From Pyrinomonadaceae bacterium (GTDB lineage Bacteria > Acidobacteriota > Blastocatellia > Pyrinomonadales > Pyrinomonadaceae), in the NCBI GenBank assembly GCA_026129865.1, contig JAHCHG010000001.1, positions 558,001 through 622,000 on the forward strand: a DNA stretch of 64,000 nucleotides, given 5' to 3'. Under the pieces are notes generated by a model, which made no database searches, was not told the DNA's origin, and worked only from the letters and a program-made list of their open reading frames with translations. Both the position numbers and the translations under genes were made by a program. Shown piece after piece: positions 53,124-63,997 of the stretch (position 1 is the stretch's first letter; each line of letters opens with the position of its first letter).

Positions 53124-54626
53124 TTACGTCGCAAGAAATTTTTCGTCAAACATATTTCCGCGGCTCAAAATTGAGTTCGGGTCAAATTCTTTTTTCAATT
53201 CCGCCATTTCGTTTAGATAACGCTCGCCGTACATGACGTAAAGATAATTTCGTTTGAGCTTCCCGATGCCGTGCTCCGCCGAGATCGTTCCGCCCATCAT
53301 AACGGACTGCGCAATGAATCTTCCGTAAAGATGTTTCGCGCGCTTTGCCTCTTCGTCGTTCTTTGGCAAAAGATTGGCGTGCAGGTGATTGTCGCCGATA
53401 TGTCCGAAAATGACATATTCAATTCCGCTTTCAATTAGTTTTTGTTTATAAAATCTCAAGAACGATTTAAATTTATCGTCAGGAACAGCCATGTCCGTCC
53501 CGATCTTTCGCTGTTTATTTCGAACGACCTTTTCATTAACAGAAACCGGCAGTGCATGTCGAAACGCGCGCATTTTCTCGAGGTCTTGTTCGTTTATCGC
53601 AAACCAGGATCGATCTATCTCGGCATTGTGCTTTTCCAGAAGTTCGTTCCATTTTTCAAAAAGTGCGTCTTCGTTCGATTCGTTTGTTTCTTGCTCAAAA
53701 AAGATTGCGCCCGCCATATTTTCTGGTGTTTCCGGGAACTTTTCAGAAATAAATTTCAACGCCTGATCGTCGAAATACTCCAAAAGCGAAGCATCAAGGC
53801 GATTTTGGATTTCGGATTTTGGATTTTGGATTTGCCTTGTTTCAAATGATTCTTTTCTAGCTTCGTTCACTAGATTCAACAGATCATTTTCGTGTTTGAA
53901 AAATACGATTCCGCTCAAAAAACCTATTGGTTTAGGCAAAAGCTTAAGTTCGATTTCCGTGATTATCCCGAGTGTTCCTTCGCTTCCAATAAAAAGATCG
54001 ATCGCGTCCAATTTGGAAGACGTAAAATACCCCGAAGTGTTTTTGCGGGTTTCAGGCTGCAAATAGGTTGGAATTTTCACATTCTTCAAATTTCCTTCAA
54101 CCGTTGGAAACCTGACAAATCCGTCCTTTGCGAAAAGTTCGCCGCGTTTGATTTGTAATTGTTCTCCATTTGCCAAAACGATTTCCAATCTTTCAACATA
54201 TTCCCGCGTCGCGCCGTATTTGAAACTTCTCGCGCCGCTCGCATTTGTCGCGACAGTTCCGCCGATCTGACAGCTCCATTCGGTCGGGTCGGGCGGATAA
54301 AATAAACCTTTCGCTTCGACCGCTTTCTGCAGATCTGTCAGCAAAACGCCCGCTTCAACTACGGCAAAATCGTTTCCGATCTCCTTTATCCGGTTGAGTT
54401 TTTCAAGTGAAATAACATATCCGCCGAACGGAATCGCACCGCCAACCGTTCCGGTGCGCGCGCCGGAGATCGTTACCGGAATTCGGCGCTCGTTCGCCTC
54501 GCGCATTATTTCCGCAATTTCCTGTGCCGATTCGGGAATGAACAATTTCTCCGCGAATCCGCCGGACATATTGCTTGCGTCCGTTAAATAGTTCTGCAAA
54601 TCTTCCCTCTGAGTTTTCACCTGCAT
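53124..54626 (-). CDS. FAD-linked oxidase, GlcD/D-lactate dehydrogenase-like
   Basis: A flavoprotein of 500 residues from ATG 54626, which oxidises a 2-hydroxy acid such as glycolate or D-lactate. The PCMH FAD domain (about 20-200) shows PVTISGARTGTVGGAIPFGG, CQIGGTVATNASGARSFKYG and SEGTLGIITEIELKLLPKP; the C-terminal half has GHIGDNHLHANLLP and SAEHGIGKLKR. An odd insertion IQNPKSEIQN near residue 270 is encoded by a heptanucleotide repeat at 53801-53833. An upstream TTG at 54674 is unlikely. No GlcE/GlcF gene is near. It lies just after uvrB on the same strand. Confidence 0.88.
   Translation of the reverse strand: MQVKTQREDLQNYLTDASNMSGGFAEKLFIPESAQEIAEIMREANERRIPVTISGARTGTVGGAIPFGGYVISLEKLNRIKEIGNDFAVVEAGVLLTDLQKAVEAKGLFYPPDPTEWSCQIGGTVATNASGARSFKYGATREYVERLEIVLANGEQLQIKRGELFAKDGFVRFPTVEGNLKNVKIPTYLQPETRKNTSGYFTSSKLDAIDLFIGSEGTLGIITEIELKLLPKPIGFLSGIVFFKHENDLLNLVNEARKESFETRQIQNPKSEIQNRLDASLLEYFDDQALKFISEKFPETPENMAGAIFFEQETNESNEDALFEKWNELLEKHNAEIDRSWFAINEQDLEKMRAFRHALPVSVNEKVVRNKQRKIGTDMAVPDDKFKSFLRFYKQKLIESGIEYVIFGHIGDNHLHANLLPKNDEEAKRAKHLYGRFIAQSVMMGGTISAEHGIGKLKRNYLYVMYGERYLNEMAELKKEFDPNSILSRGNMFDEKFLAT
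53801..53833 (+). repeat. Heptanucleotide tandem repeat inside the FAD oxidase gene
   Basis: About 4.5 copies of GATTTTG (one copy GATTTCG) lie end to end. Read on the gene strand they encode IQNPKSEIQN, in frame. Three heptamers equal seven codons, so copy number can change by three without a frameshift. Confidence 0.85.
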
Positions 54627-54676
54627 ACGGAAATTATATAAGACAAACGAATTTTTTTCTTGGCGGCGCTGCAAAA

Positions 54677-56665
54677 TTAGCCGAGCTGGATCTGACGTTC
54701 TCGCAGATAATTGATCTTGTCGCGATATTCCGCGGCTTGCTCGAACTTCATCTCTCTTGCCGCCTGCCTCATATCCTGTTCGAGATTTGAGATCTTTTCC
54801 TTCAATTGTTTCGGCGAATATTCTTCGTATTTATCGAGTTCGAGCGGAACTTTGAAATAATCGGCTTCATACGCCGTAACCAACGTCGCTTCGATAGATT
54901 TTACGATCGTTGTCGGAGTAATTCCGTGTTTCTCATTATATTCTTCCTGAATTTTCCGTCTGCGCTTTGTTTCGTCGATCGCAACCTTCATCGAACGCGT
55001 AATTTTATCGGCATAAAGTATCGCTAAACCGTCCGAATTTCGCGCCGCGCGCCCGATCGTCTGGATCAAACTTCGCTCCGACCTTAAAAATCCTTCTTTA
55101 TCCGCGTCCAAAATAGCAACAAGCGAAACTTCCGGAAGATCGAGCCCTTCACGCAAAAGGTTGATCCCGACTAAAACATCAAATTCACCGCGGCGAAGAT
55201 CGCGAAGAATTTTTATCCGTTCGAGCGTGTCGATATCCGAATGCAGATAACGAACTTTCACGCCGACCTCGGAAAAATATTCGGTCAGATTTTCCGACAT
55301 TCTCTTAGTCAGCGTCGTGACCAAAACTCTTTCATTTCGTTCCGTTCGCAGCCGGCATTCTTCGAGAAGATCGTCGATCTGCCCGCGCACCGGTCGCACT
55401 TCGATCTGCGGATCGAGCAAACCGGTCGGACGAATCACCTGCTCAATTATTTCGCCGCCTGTTTGTTCCAGTTCATAATTTCCCGGCGTTGCAGAAACAT
55501 AGATCGTCTGACCGATCATTTGGTTAAATTCTTCAAAATTGAGCGGTCGATTGTCCTTCGCGCTCGGAAGCCGAAAACCGTATTCGACCAGAGTTCCCTT
55601 TCGCGATTGGTCGCCTTTGAACATGGCGCCGAGCTGAGGAATCGTCTGATGCGATTCATCGATCACGATTATCGTGTCTTTCGGCAGATAATGCAGAAGC
55701 GTCGGCGGCGGTTCGCCGGGATTTTTCCCGGTCAAATGGCGCGAGTAGTTTTCGATCCCGCGGCAAAAACCCATTTCTTTGATCATTTCAAGGTCATACA
55801 TCGTCCGTTGATGAAGCCTTTGCGATTCGACGATCTTACCTTCTTTTATCAGCTCTTCTTCCCACCAATCGAGCTCTTCCTTGATAGTTTTCAGTGCGCG
55901 CTTGATGGTCGGCTTGCTCATTACATAATGGCTTTTCGGATAGATCGGTAAACGCGAGTCGTGTTTGAACAGAACTTCGCCAAGAAGCGGGTCAATGGTC
56001 GAAATCGAATCGATCTCGTCGCCCCAAAACTCTATCCTGTATGCCTGATCCTGATAACTCGGATAGATCTCGACAATGTCGCCGCGAACGCGAAAACTGC
56101 CGCGATCAAAATCGATGTGCGAGCGCTCATACTGAAGTTCGACGAGCCGTTTCAGCAGCTCTTCCCGCTTCATTTCCTGCCCCGGCTCAACAAAGAGAAG
56201 CATTCCGAAATAAGCATCCGGATCGCCAAGACCGTAAATGCACGAAACGGAAGCAACTACGATAACGTCGCGCCGTTCGAAAAGCGCACGCGTCGCGCTC
56301 AAACGCAAACGGTCGATCTCTTCATTGATCGTTGCTTCTTTTTCTATGTAAAGGTCAGCTGCCGGAACGTAGGCTTCAGGCTGGTAGTAATCGTAGTAAG
56401 AAACGAAATATTCTACGGAATTTTCGGGGAAAAAGGATTTGAATTCTTGATAGAGCTGAGCTGCGAGAGTTTTATTATGCGCAAGTACCAGCGTTGGACG
56501 CTGGACCTGATCGATGACATTTGCGATCGTAAAGGTTTTTCCGCTGCCCGTAATGCCGAGCAAGACCTGATCTTCGGTGTTTTCGTTCAGCCCTTGAACT
56601 AATTGAGCGATCGCCTGCGGCTGATCGCCTTTCGGATCGTTATCCGAAACCAACTTAAATTTCAT
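54677..56665 (-). CDS. uvrB: Excinuclease ABC subunit B
   Basis: DNA-damage recognition helicase of nucleotide excision repair; 662 residues, normal length. Walker A is GITGSGKT at 37-44, the beta-hairpin region reads [12 protein letters not shown], and helicase motifs include VIDESHQT (DEAD-like), [18 protein letters not shown] and QTIGRAARN. The C-terminal UVR domain (about 620-660) has [19 protein letters not shown]. The frame is intact. It precedes the FAD oxidase gene; the next gene starts about 50 bp after its stop. Confidence 0.97.
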   Translation of the reverse strand: MKFKLVSDNDPKGDQPQAIAQLVQGLNENTEDQVLLGITGSGKTFTIANVIDQVQRPTLVLAHNKTLAAQLYQEFKSFFPENSVEYFVSYYDYYQPEAYVPAADLYIEKEATINEEIDRLRLSATRALFERRDVIVVASVSCIYGLGDPDAYFGMLLFVEPGQEMKREELLKRLVELQYERSHIDFDRGSFRVRGDIVEIYPSYQDQAYRIEFWGDEIDSISTIDPLLGEVLFKHDSRLPIYPKSHYVMSKPTIKRALKTIKEELDWWEEELIKEGKIVESQRLHQRTMYDLEMIKEMGFCRGIENYSRHLTGKNPGEPPPTLLHYLPKDTIIVIDESHQTIPQLGAMFKGDQSRKGTLVEYGFRLPSAKDNRPLNFEEFNQMIGQTIYVSATPGNYELEQTGGEIIEQVIRPTGLLDPQIEVRPVRGQIDDLLEECRLRTERNERVLVTTLTKRMSENLTEYFSEVGVKVRYLHSDIDTLERIKILRDLRRGEFDVLVGINLLREGLDLPEVSLVAILDADKEGFLRSERSLIQTIGRAARNSDGLAILYADKITRSMKVAIDETKRRRKIQEEYNEKHGITPTTIVKSIEATLVTAYEADYFKVPLELDKYEEYSPKQLKEKISNLEQDMRQAAREMKFEQAAEYRDKINYLRERQIQLG

Positions 56666-56734
56666 GCAAAAATTGTATCGTTTATGATACGCAAATGCAC
56701 GGGCGAAATTTGATTTTTTAGCCGCAGATTTTTT

Positions 56735-57292
56735 CTATGATTCGATTTCGCTTGAACGAGCGCGTGCGGTTATCGTCGCATAACTCTCCGTCAATGCGTC
56801 TGCACGAGCGGCATGGATCGCGGTGATCACACTTCGGTCCGACGGGCGAAATGCCCGCAGCATAATCTTCCGCGTTCGGACAAACCCTTTTGCATCAACA
56901 ACAACGATAGCTCGCGTAAAACTCAGAGGAAAGATCGGATGTTTTGCAAATTGCCTGGTTACCTGACGGTCTTGATCAGCGAGTAAACGAAGCGGCAATT
57001 TATATTTCGAAGAAAATTCCAGATGATCAGTTGAGGCTGCAGGTGAAACTCCGACGATCTCAGCGCGAGTACTTAGATATTCCGACCAATTATCGCGAAG
57101 CGAACAGAGCTGCCGCCGGCAAACCATCGTTTCGTTTTGCGGGTAAAACAGGATCGCGGTTACGCGTCCGATCTGGTCGGACAAACGCCAATCGTTTCCC
57201 TTTTCATCCGGAAGGACAAAATCGGGCGCGATCTCCGGAATTTCTTTCCCGCGGATAACATCGGCGCTTTCGGCGTGGAAGATTGAGGGCAT
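56735..57292 (-). CDS. Peroxiredoxin, PrxQ/BCP-like
   Basis: Thiol peroxidase of 185 residues that reduces hydroperoxides with thioredoxin-type electrons. The active-site motif reads PQNETMVCRRQLC: peroxidatic Cys58 in the PxxxTxxC frame and a second Cys63 five residues on, the spacing of two-Cys PrxQ. Usual neighbours VCTxE are replaced by VCRRQ. The thioredoxin fold elements APDFVLPDEKGN and AILFYP are clear. No signal peptide. It lies 35 bp after the HEAT-repeat gene on the same strand. Confidence 0.85.
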   Translation of the reverse strand: MPSIFHAESADVIRGKEIPEIAPDFVLPDEKGNDWRLSDQIGRVTAILFYPQNETMVCRRQLCSLRDNWSEYLSTRAEIVGVSPAASTDHLEFSSKYKLPLRLLADQDRQVTRQFAKHPIFPLSFTRAIVVVDAKGFVRTRKIMLRAFRPSDRSVITAIHAARADALTESYATITARARSSEIES

Positions 57293-57327
57293 GATTTTAC
57301 GACCAAGTCGAAGATGCGTTAACTAAA

Positions 57328-58485
57328 TTAAACTGTCACAAATCCCATTTCTTCGACCGTTTTGTCGATCTCTTCCTGAAACTCGGGCGTTAATCCTTTC
57401 ATATTCATCAAAGCGTTCAAAGCATCGAGCCCGTGTTTATTTTTGCTGGATTTGATCGTGTGCAGAAGCGCGCGGCGCAAGCCCGTGTCCGTCGACTTCT
57501 TTAAGAACCTGACTATTTCTTCCATTTCGCCGGCACGGATAAGCATTATCACCATTGCGAAAGCCTCATACGCATATTTCCGATCGCGATGGATCAACCG
57601 TTCAAACGATCGTTCGACAAGGTCGGCAGCGATCGCAGCCCGAGCCATTTGGACAACCCGACCACGATCCGAAGAATTGGCAATTCTTGCGTAAGACTGT
57701 GCGCGGTCAAACGTTAGATGAAACAAAGCGCGAGCCGATGCGGCACGAACTTCCCGCGATGGGTCGGCGCATGCGAGCAGGATCGTGTCGAAAACGGATT
57801 CGTGATCAAATTCCGAAAGCGTTGTTACAGCCGAGGACCTGACGTTCGCCGAAAGATCGTACAGCGCGACCTGCGAAAGCGCTTCGACCGAGTTTCTTGT
57901 TTTGAATGCCGCTAAAATTCTGACAGCTATCGATCGAATTTCCTCGTCTTCTTCAAACTCATCGCGAATTTGCTCGATCGCGTTCAAGAGCGAAGGGTCG
58001 TTCGAAACCGGAAGCTCTTTAAACGGCGGTACGGCTTTGAGTTTTAAGAACGAGTAGATCGGAAGCGTGGCGGACAGCTGATCGATGTCTACATTTGAAA
58101 AAGACATGGTTCGCGACGTATCTTCTCCGTTGAGCCGGGCTTTGACGGCGGGCTTTGGAGATGAAGCGCGGTTCCTTTCGCTGCTATTCCTGCCAAGCTT
58201 TGCGAGATCGGATGCGGAACGTGTCGATTGAGCGGAATCTCTCTTATAAGGAGCTGCAGGCGCGACATCCGAACTCTTGTTCTTGAATTTAAAATAGATC
58301 GCTATCACCAAACATCCAACCAGAACGGCTAGGATCGCGACGGTCCAATTTTGTCCTTCGGGCTGAAGATCAACCGGACGTTTTTGCTGTGCGATCGTGC
58401 TGACGGAAGACGCGGCGATCAAGATCGCGGGAAAAAAGACATTCATTCCCGATCTGAGAATTTTATTACGTTCGTTTTTAAGCAT
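57328..58485 (-). CDS. Membrane-anchored HEAT-repeat protein
   Basis: A 385-residue protein. Two hydrophobic segments, about residues 14-32 (signal or first helix) and 47-66 (WTVAILAVLVGCLVIAIYF), anchor it. A Ser/Arg-rich linker follows (about 70-125), then a helical HEAT/armadillo-like repeat region (about 140-380) with DLSANVRSSAVTTLSEFDHE and DPSREVRAASARALFHL. The repeats should face the cytoplasm if both helices cross the membrane. It likely acts as a protein-binding scaffold. It is divergent from purC. Confidence 0.72.
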   Translation of the reverse strand: MLKNERNKILRSGMNVFFPAILIAASSVSTIAQQKRPVDLQPEGQNWTVAILAVLVGCLVIAIYFKFKNKSSDVAPAAPYKRDSAQSTRSASDLAKLGRNSSERNRASSPKPAVKARLNGEDTSRTMSFSNVDIDQLSATLPIYSFLKLKAVPPFKELPVSNDPSLLNAIEQIRDEFEEDEEIRSIAVRILAAFKTRNSVEALSQVALYDLSANVRSSAVTTLSEFDHESVFDTILLACADPSREVRAASARALFHLTFDRAQSYARIANSSDRGRVVQMARAAIAADLVERSFERLIHRDRKYAYEAFAMVIMLIRAGEMEEIVRFLKKSTDTGLRRALLHTIKSSKNKHGLDALNALMNMKGLTPEFQEEIDKTVEEMGFVTV

Positions 58486-58785
58486 ATCTAATCATCCAAA
58501 AAATCGTTGAAAATAAGGGTCAATTCGATTGGTGCGAGATGCGGATACCGATTGGCTGGGGCAGCTTTTACTGCGATTCGAAGTCAATTTATTGGTCTGG
58601 CGGTTTTGTCGCCGAATGTATTATGCAACTTTTTATTCGCCTTGTCATCTCTTTTTTGACATTTTTTGCAAAATGACAACAAATTTTAACATTTTTCCGG
58701 GAGTTGTCGAATTTTTGCGGTGTTTGCTTTACCAAAATCGAATTTCGTACTAAAGTTACACCTGCTAAATCTCCAAAAAACTTGT
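58486..58785. other. Divergent promoter region before purC
   Basis: 300 bp without a gene. A TTGACA is at 58656-58661 but its -10 partner is weak. GACAAC (58675-58680) and GTTGTC (58704-58709) form an inverted pair around the AT-rich centre and could be an operator. The purC frame is open upstream to 58720, but the protein family starts at 58786. Confidence 0.45.
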
Positions 58786-59688
58786 ATGCAAGCTATTAAA
58801 ACGGTTTCGGAAACTCGTGTTGCAGGATTGTCGCTGGCGCATCGCGGAAAGGTTCGCGACGTTTATGAAGTTGGCGATGACCTTCTACTGTTGGTTGCGA
58901 CCGACAGAATTTCGGCTTTCGATTGTGTAATGCCGAATCCGATACCTTTAAAGGGTCGTATTCTGACAGCACTCTCCGTTTTTTGGTTCGATCTTCTTTC
59001 GGATATTACCGCGCACCATTTGATCACGGCGGATCTGGAGCAAATGCCGCAAGAAGTTCGCCGCAACGAAGAACTTCGCGGGCGTTCCGTGTTGTGCAGA
59101 CGGACAAAGGTTTTTCCGGTTGAATGCGTTGTCCGTGGATATCTTGAAGGTTCCGGCTGGAAAGATTATTTAGCGTCCGGCGAAGTCTGCGGTCATAAAC
59201 TGCCCGAGGGTTTACTCCAATGCGGCAAACTTCCCGAACCGCTGTTTACGCCGGCAACCAAAGCATCGGAAGGACACGACGAAAACATTTCAGAAAAACA
59301 CTTTGCCGAAATTATCGGCAAAACCGCTGCGCAAAAGCTGAAGACGCTGTCGCTTGCGATCTACCGGCGGGCAAGCGAATACGCGGCTGCAAAGGGAATA
59401 ATTATTGCCGATACAAAATTTGAGTTTGGGTTGACCAGCGACGGCGAAATTATTCTTATAGATGAGGTTCTAACGCCGGATTCATCGCGGTTTTGGTCGG
59501 CTGAAGATTATAAACCCGGTCGCGCCCAAGCCTCCTTCGACAAACAGTTTGTCCGCGAATATCTGGAAACTCTGGAATGGAACAAACAGCCTCCCGCGCC
59601 CGAGCTGCCGCCAAATATAGTCGACGCGACAACTTCGCGATATTTGGAAGCTTACAAGATACTGACAGGAAAAAGTTTAGAAATTTAA
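58786..59688 (+). CDS. purC: SAICAR synthase
   Basis: Purine pathway enzyme that joins aspartate to CAIR with ATP. It has 300 residues from ATG 58786, the longer type found in many non-enteric bacteria and eukaryotes. Motifs: HRGKVRDVYEVGDDLLLLVATDRISAF is the glycine-rich N-terminal strand pair, FPVECVVRGYLEGSGW binds substrate, and IIIADTKFEFG and LIDEVLTPDSSRFW form the metal and ATP site. It stands apart from other pur genes. A Fis-type HTH gene follows 74 bp later. Confidence 0.95.
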   Translation: MQAIKTVSETRVAGLSLAHRGKVRDVYEVGDDLLLLVATDRISAFDCVMPNPIPLKGRILTALSVFWFDLLSDITAHHLITADLEQMPQEVRRNEELRGRSVLCRRTKVFPVECVVRGYLEGSGWKDYLASGEVCGHKLPEGLLQCGKLPEPLFTPATKASEGHDENISEKHFAEIIGKTAAQKLKTLSLAIYRRASEYAAAKGIIIADTKFEFGLTSDGEIILIDEVLTPDSSRFWSAEDYKPGRAQASFDKQFVREYLETLEWNKQPPAPELPPNIVDATTSRYLEAYKILTGKSLEI

Positions 59689-59762
59689 CGATCATTCCGT
59701 GTTTATTAACGTCAAGCGTTATCTGACAGTCACATAACTGTAATGTTCAACCCCCAAAAAGT

Positions 59763-60011
59763 ATGCAACTGCGCGACCGAATTGAAATCTTGATCGAGGA
59801 AATGCTTGACGGTCAGATCCTTTTAAACGAAGCATTGTCTGAATTTGAGAAGATCTATATCGAAAAGGCTTTGACGAGAAACGATGAACATCTCTCAAAT
59901 ACTGCCTGTATGTTGGGAATTCATCGAAATACGCTCGCTAAACGCGTCGCCGCGTATCAGAACGGCAACGCAAAAACCCCAAAGCGGCTTTTAAAAAGAA
60001 AAGCGCGTTAA
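59763..60011 (+). CDS. Small Fis-type helix-turn-helix protein
   Basis: An 82-residue protein. The C-terminal half has the Fis-type HTH: EFEKIYIEKALTRNDEHLSN and TACMLGIHRNTLAKRVAAY. The N-terminal 30 residues form a helix for dimerisation. It could be a nucleoid-associated protein like Fis or a fragment-like regulator similar to the last domain of NtrC-type activators, but no ATPase part is present and the length is normal for a stand-alone form. Its stop overlaps the stop of the convergent MOSC gene by four bases. Confidence 0.8.
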   Translation: MQLRDRIEILIEEMLDGQILLNEALSEFEKIYIEKALTRNDEHLSNTACMLGIHRNTLAKRVAAYQNGNAKTPKRLLKRKAR

Positions 60012-60847
60012 TTTTCGATAGTTGTAAATGTATCGCCAACTTTAATGCTGCTGCCGAACTTTTCCGGAACGAAATTTTGTCCGAAAAGCACGGAATTAGC
60101 TGAAAATCCGAAACTCTCGTAATTTTCGGGGAAGACGTGCGAGGCGGACCGAAATTTCGCAAGCGACCGTAGCGGTTCGCTTCCCGCAGAAGTTCCGGTC
60201 GATTGATCGATCGTCGTAATTATGCAGCGTGCGCACGGTTTTGTCGATCGAAAAACGTTCTCCCCGATCTTAACCGCTTTCCATTTGTCCTCGCCGAACG
60301 GTTCCGATCCCTCCAAGACAATATTTGGTCGAAACCGGTTCATCGGGACCCTGACTTCCATTTTCGAATTTAGCTCGTCAAGCGAACTTTGTCCGATCAT
60401 CAAAAGCGGATAGCCGTCGGCAAAGCTGACTATCTCTTTCCCCTTATTAAACTTTTTATTAACCGGACGAAGAGAATCTTCCGGCATATAAGCAAGCTCG
60501 AAATTATGACCGAGTTGATCGGAAAACCATCGGTTGATATGACGCCCCGCAATGACTGCGTCGCAAATGCTGTTCCAAACCGTAACTTGTTTGCGATCGC
60601 CCTTAAGGATAGACGGAACTCGCAAAACTTCCCCGTCGGGTGCCGCTACTTTGAAAAACTCATCGTCAATAGAAAGAGTCAGAGCCGCAAGACGCGGAAA
60701 CTCACGCTGCGAAACGAATCGATTATCAGCGTCGATCAGCATGAACCGCCGATCAAAACGCAGACCTCGTTTTTCAACAACCGACTTTTCCAATGAAATT
60801 CCGCCGAGCGATTTAATCGGATAAATATTGATCTCTGAAACTCTCAT
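60008..60847 (-). CDS. MOSC-domain protein, YcbX/mARC-like
   Basis: A 279-residue protein with an N-terminal MOSC beta-barrel domain (1-115; INIYPIKSLGGISLEKS and RGLRFDRRFMLID) and a C-terminal MOSC domain (about 125-275). CARC in STKPCARCIITTID gives the Cys that should bind the molybdenum cofactor. Relatives reduce N-hydroxylated compounds. It reads toward the HTH gene and away from the groESL promoter. No electron-transfer domain is fused, so a separate reductase is needed. Confidence 0.85.
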   Translation of the reverse strand: MRVSEINIYPIKSLGGISLEKSVVEKRGLRFDRRFMLIDADNRFVSQREFPRLAALTLSIDDEFFKVAAPDGEVLRVPSILKGDRKQVTVWNSICDAVIAGRHINRWFSDQLGHNFELAYMPEDSLRPVNKKFNKGKEIVSFADGYPLLMIGQSSLDELNSKMEVRVPMNRFRPNIVLEGSEPFGEDKWKAVKIGENVFRSTKPCARCIITTIDQSTGTSAGSEPLRSLAKFRSASHVFPENYESFGFSANSVLFGQNFVPEKFGSSIKVGDTFTTIEN

Positions 60848-60895
60848 AAACTTGACAGTGCTGTTATCACATTTTATGCAACGTAATTCTTAGGC

Positions 60896-60924
60896 TTGAT
60901 ATTTTGTGAAAGTTTTCCTATACT
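60896..60924 (+). promoter_or_regulatory. groESL promoter
   Basis: TTGATA (60896-60901), exactly 17 bp, and TATACT (60919-60924) form a good sigma-70-type promoter about 100 bp before groES. Its -10 overlaps the CIRCE element by two bases. Confidence 0.8.
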
Positions 60925-60949
60925 AGCACTCATTGATCACGACTGCTAA
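60923..60949. promoter_or_regulatory. CIRCE operator for HrcA
   Basis: CTAGCACTC, nine bases, GACTGCTAA. Against the consensus TTAGCACTC-N9-GAGTGCTAA there is one change in each arm. Position at the -10/start of the groESL promoter is as expected, so the operon should be repressed by HrcA and released on heat stress. Confidence 0.9.
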
Positions 60950-61026
60950 AAACTTCGGATTTCTGTGTTCGTGATCCTTCAGATCATAAATCTTATTAGA
61001 GATAAATAAAAGGAGTTACAACTATT

Positions 61027-61341
61027 ATGGCTACAAAAATCAAACCTTTGCACGATCGTGTGATCGTTCGCCGCATTGAAGAAAGCGACAAAACGGCGGG
61101 CGGGCTTTTTATTCCGGATTCCGCTAAGGAAAAACCGCAGGAAGGCGAAGTTATCGCAGTCGGCGATGGAAAATACAAAGACGACGGCAGCCGTCAGACG
61201 CTTGATGTTAAGACCGGCGACCGCATTCTTTTCGGAAAATACAGCGGTTCGGAGATCACCATTGACGGTGAAGAATTTTTGATGATGCGCGAAGACGAAA
61301 TTCTCGGAATCATCGAACGCGCGGGCGCAAACGCCAGCTAG
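61027..61341 (+). CDS. groES: Co-chaperonin GroES
   Basis: A 104-residue lid of the GroEL chamber. It opens [13 protein letters not shown], has the mobile loop around [19 protein letters not shown] that docks on GroEL, and ends with the GroES signature [19 protein letters not shown]. Length is slightly above the usual 95-100. It is first in the groES-groEL operon under a CIRCE-controlled promoter. AGGAG lies 10-12 bp before the start. Confidence 0.97.
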   Translation: MATKIKPLHDRVIVRRIEESDKTAGGLFIPDSAKEKPQEGEVIAVGDGKYKDDGSRQTLDVKTGDRILFGKYSGSEITIDGEEFLMMREDEILGIIERAGANAS

Positions 61342-61426
61342 TTGAACGAGTTCGCAGAGTTGCGAGCTTAAAAACTCGGTCAACTCAGTCAACCCGGCAA
61401 ACTTTTTAACAAAACATTTTTATTAG

Positions 61427-63094
<1,668 letters not shown>

Positions 63095-63147
63095 ATTTCC
63101 TCCTCGCAGGTGTTCGATTTCGGAATACCAACATTCACATAGGCAAG

Positions 63148-63184
63148 AAAAAGGCTCTGTTCTCAAACGAACGGAGCCTTTTTG
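63148..63184 (+). terminator. Terminator of groESL
   Basis: AAGGCTC-t-GTTC pairs with GAAC-g-GAGCCTT around the loop TCAAAC, followed by T5. Flanking A5 makes it usable from the other side as well, for the reverse-strand gene ending at 63221. Confidence 0.88.
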
Positions 63185-63220
63185 TGTCACGAGGATTAAA
63201 TCGAGCGAAAAATTCTCGAA

Positions 63221-63712
63221 CTATCTTGTCTTACGTACGATCGTAGAATTTTCCCGAAAATTCAATGGTCGCCTTAAAATCAGCTTTACATAACCGTATT
63301 CAATGCCTTCAAGTCCTTGCAAGGTCTTATGCGTAATATCTTCCATCTGCCCTAATTTTGTAATCCACCACCCATTTGCAAGTTGCCTCGAGGCATGAGT
63401 TACTTCAGAATCCTTCACATAAAAGGCAACTTTTTCAAATCCTTCTTCAAAGCTTTCGTCGGTCCGTTCCTGAAACCATAACAAATTAAATTGTTTTTCG
63501 AAATTATCTAATGTTTCGCCCAACTCGCCAGTCAACCAACAATACCTTTGATTTGTCGAGGGCTGCATACAATGGTCAGAGTATCCAGCCGCCCACGCAA
63601 AACAATTATAAGTGAAATCAACTGGACTAGTGATTTCAAACTCGTCCAGTTCCAAGTTCGGGAAAAACCTACTTTGAATTTCTTTTTTTTTGAGGAGTCC
63701 TAGATCGACCAT
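63221..63712 (-). CDS. DUF7689-like protein, possible papain-fold
   Basis: A 163-residue protein. It contains YNCFAWAAG near residue 35, TLDNFEKQFNLLWF, FEKVAFYVKDSEVTHASRQL and NGWWITKLGQMEDI, a pattern I associate with DUF7689 proteins. The conserved Cys (NCFAWA) and His (THASRQL) are placed like a Cys-His pair of small papain-like enzymes, so peptidase or transferase activity is possible but not shown. The partner gene ends 3 bp upstream, so the two are co-translated. No signal peptide. Confidence 0.6.
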   Translation of the reverse strand: MVDLGLLKKKEIQSRFFPNLELDEFEITSPVDFTYNCFAWAAGYSDHCMQPSTNQRYCWLTGELGETLDNFEKQFNLLWFQERTDESFEEGFEKVAFYVKDSEVTHASRQLANGWWITKLGQMEDITHKTLQGLEGIEYGYVKLILRRPLNFRENSTIVRKTR

Positions 63713-63715
63713 ACA

Positions 63716-63997
63716 TTACTTGGTTAAGTAATTGTTTATTCTTCCCCATTCTTTCCAGTTTTCAATCGCTTCTTCAACACTTTCCGCGGTTGCTGCAGGA
63801 TCCTCCCCCGTAATCGCCTCCAACGCCCGAAACCAGGCTAAAAAAGGGCGACGCGAAAATCTTTCAAAAATTTGTGGCAAAAACTTGTTTCCAATCGCAA
63901 CGATTCGAAGAAATGCTGGATGTCTAATCTGCTGACTTTCAAGCGATTGATATTTTATCGCATTCTCCCACGTCTCAACTAGCTTTTCGAATTCCAC
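63716..63997 (-). CDS. Small helical protein paired with the DUF7689-like gene
   Basis: About 93 residues from a GTG at 63997; the true start may lie beyond the window, since the frame is open to the edge. It has IRHPAFLRIVAIGNKFLPQIFERF and WFRALEAITGEDPAAT, followed by ENWKEWGR, a helical HEAT-like pattern seen in short proteins often found next to DUF7689 genes. It would be the first gene of a two-gene operon. It may chaperone or inhibit its partner; this is inference from the tight pairing. Confidence 0.55.
   Translation of the reverse strand: MEFEKLVETWENAIKYQSLESQQIRHPAFLRIVAIGNKFLPQIFERFSRRPFLAWFRALEAITGEDPAATAESVEEAIENWKEWGRINNYLTK

Noticed and set aside
54627-54674. TATAAT-like sequence just before the FAD oxidase ATG, suggesting a leaderless transcript
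   Set aside because: There is no matching -35 hexamer and the gene follows uvrB closely, so read-through from uvrB explains expression as well.
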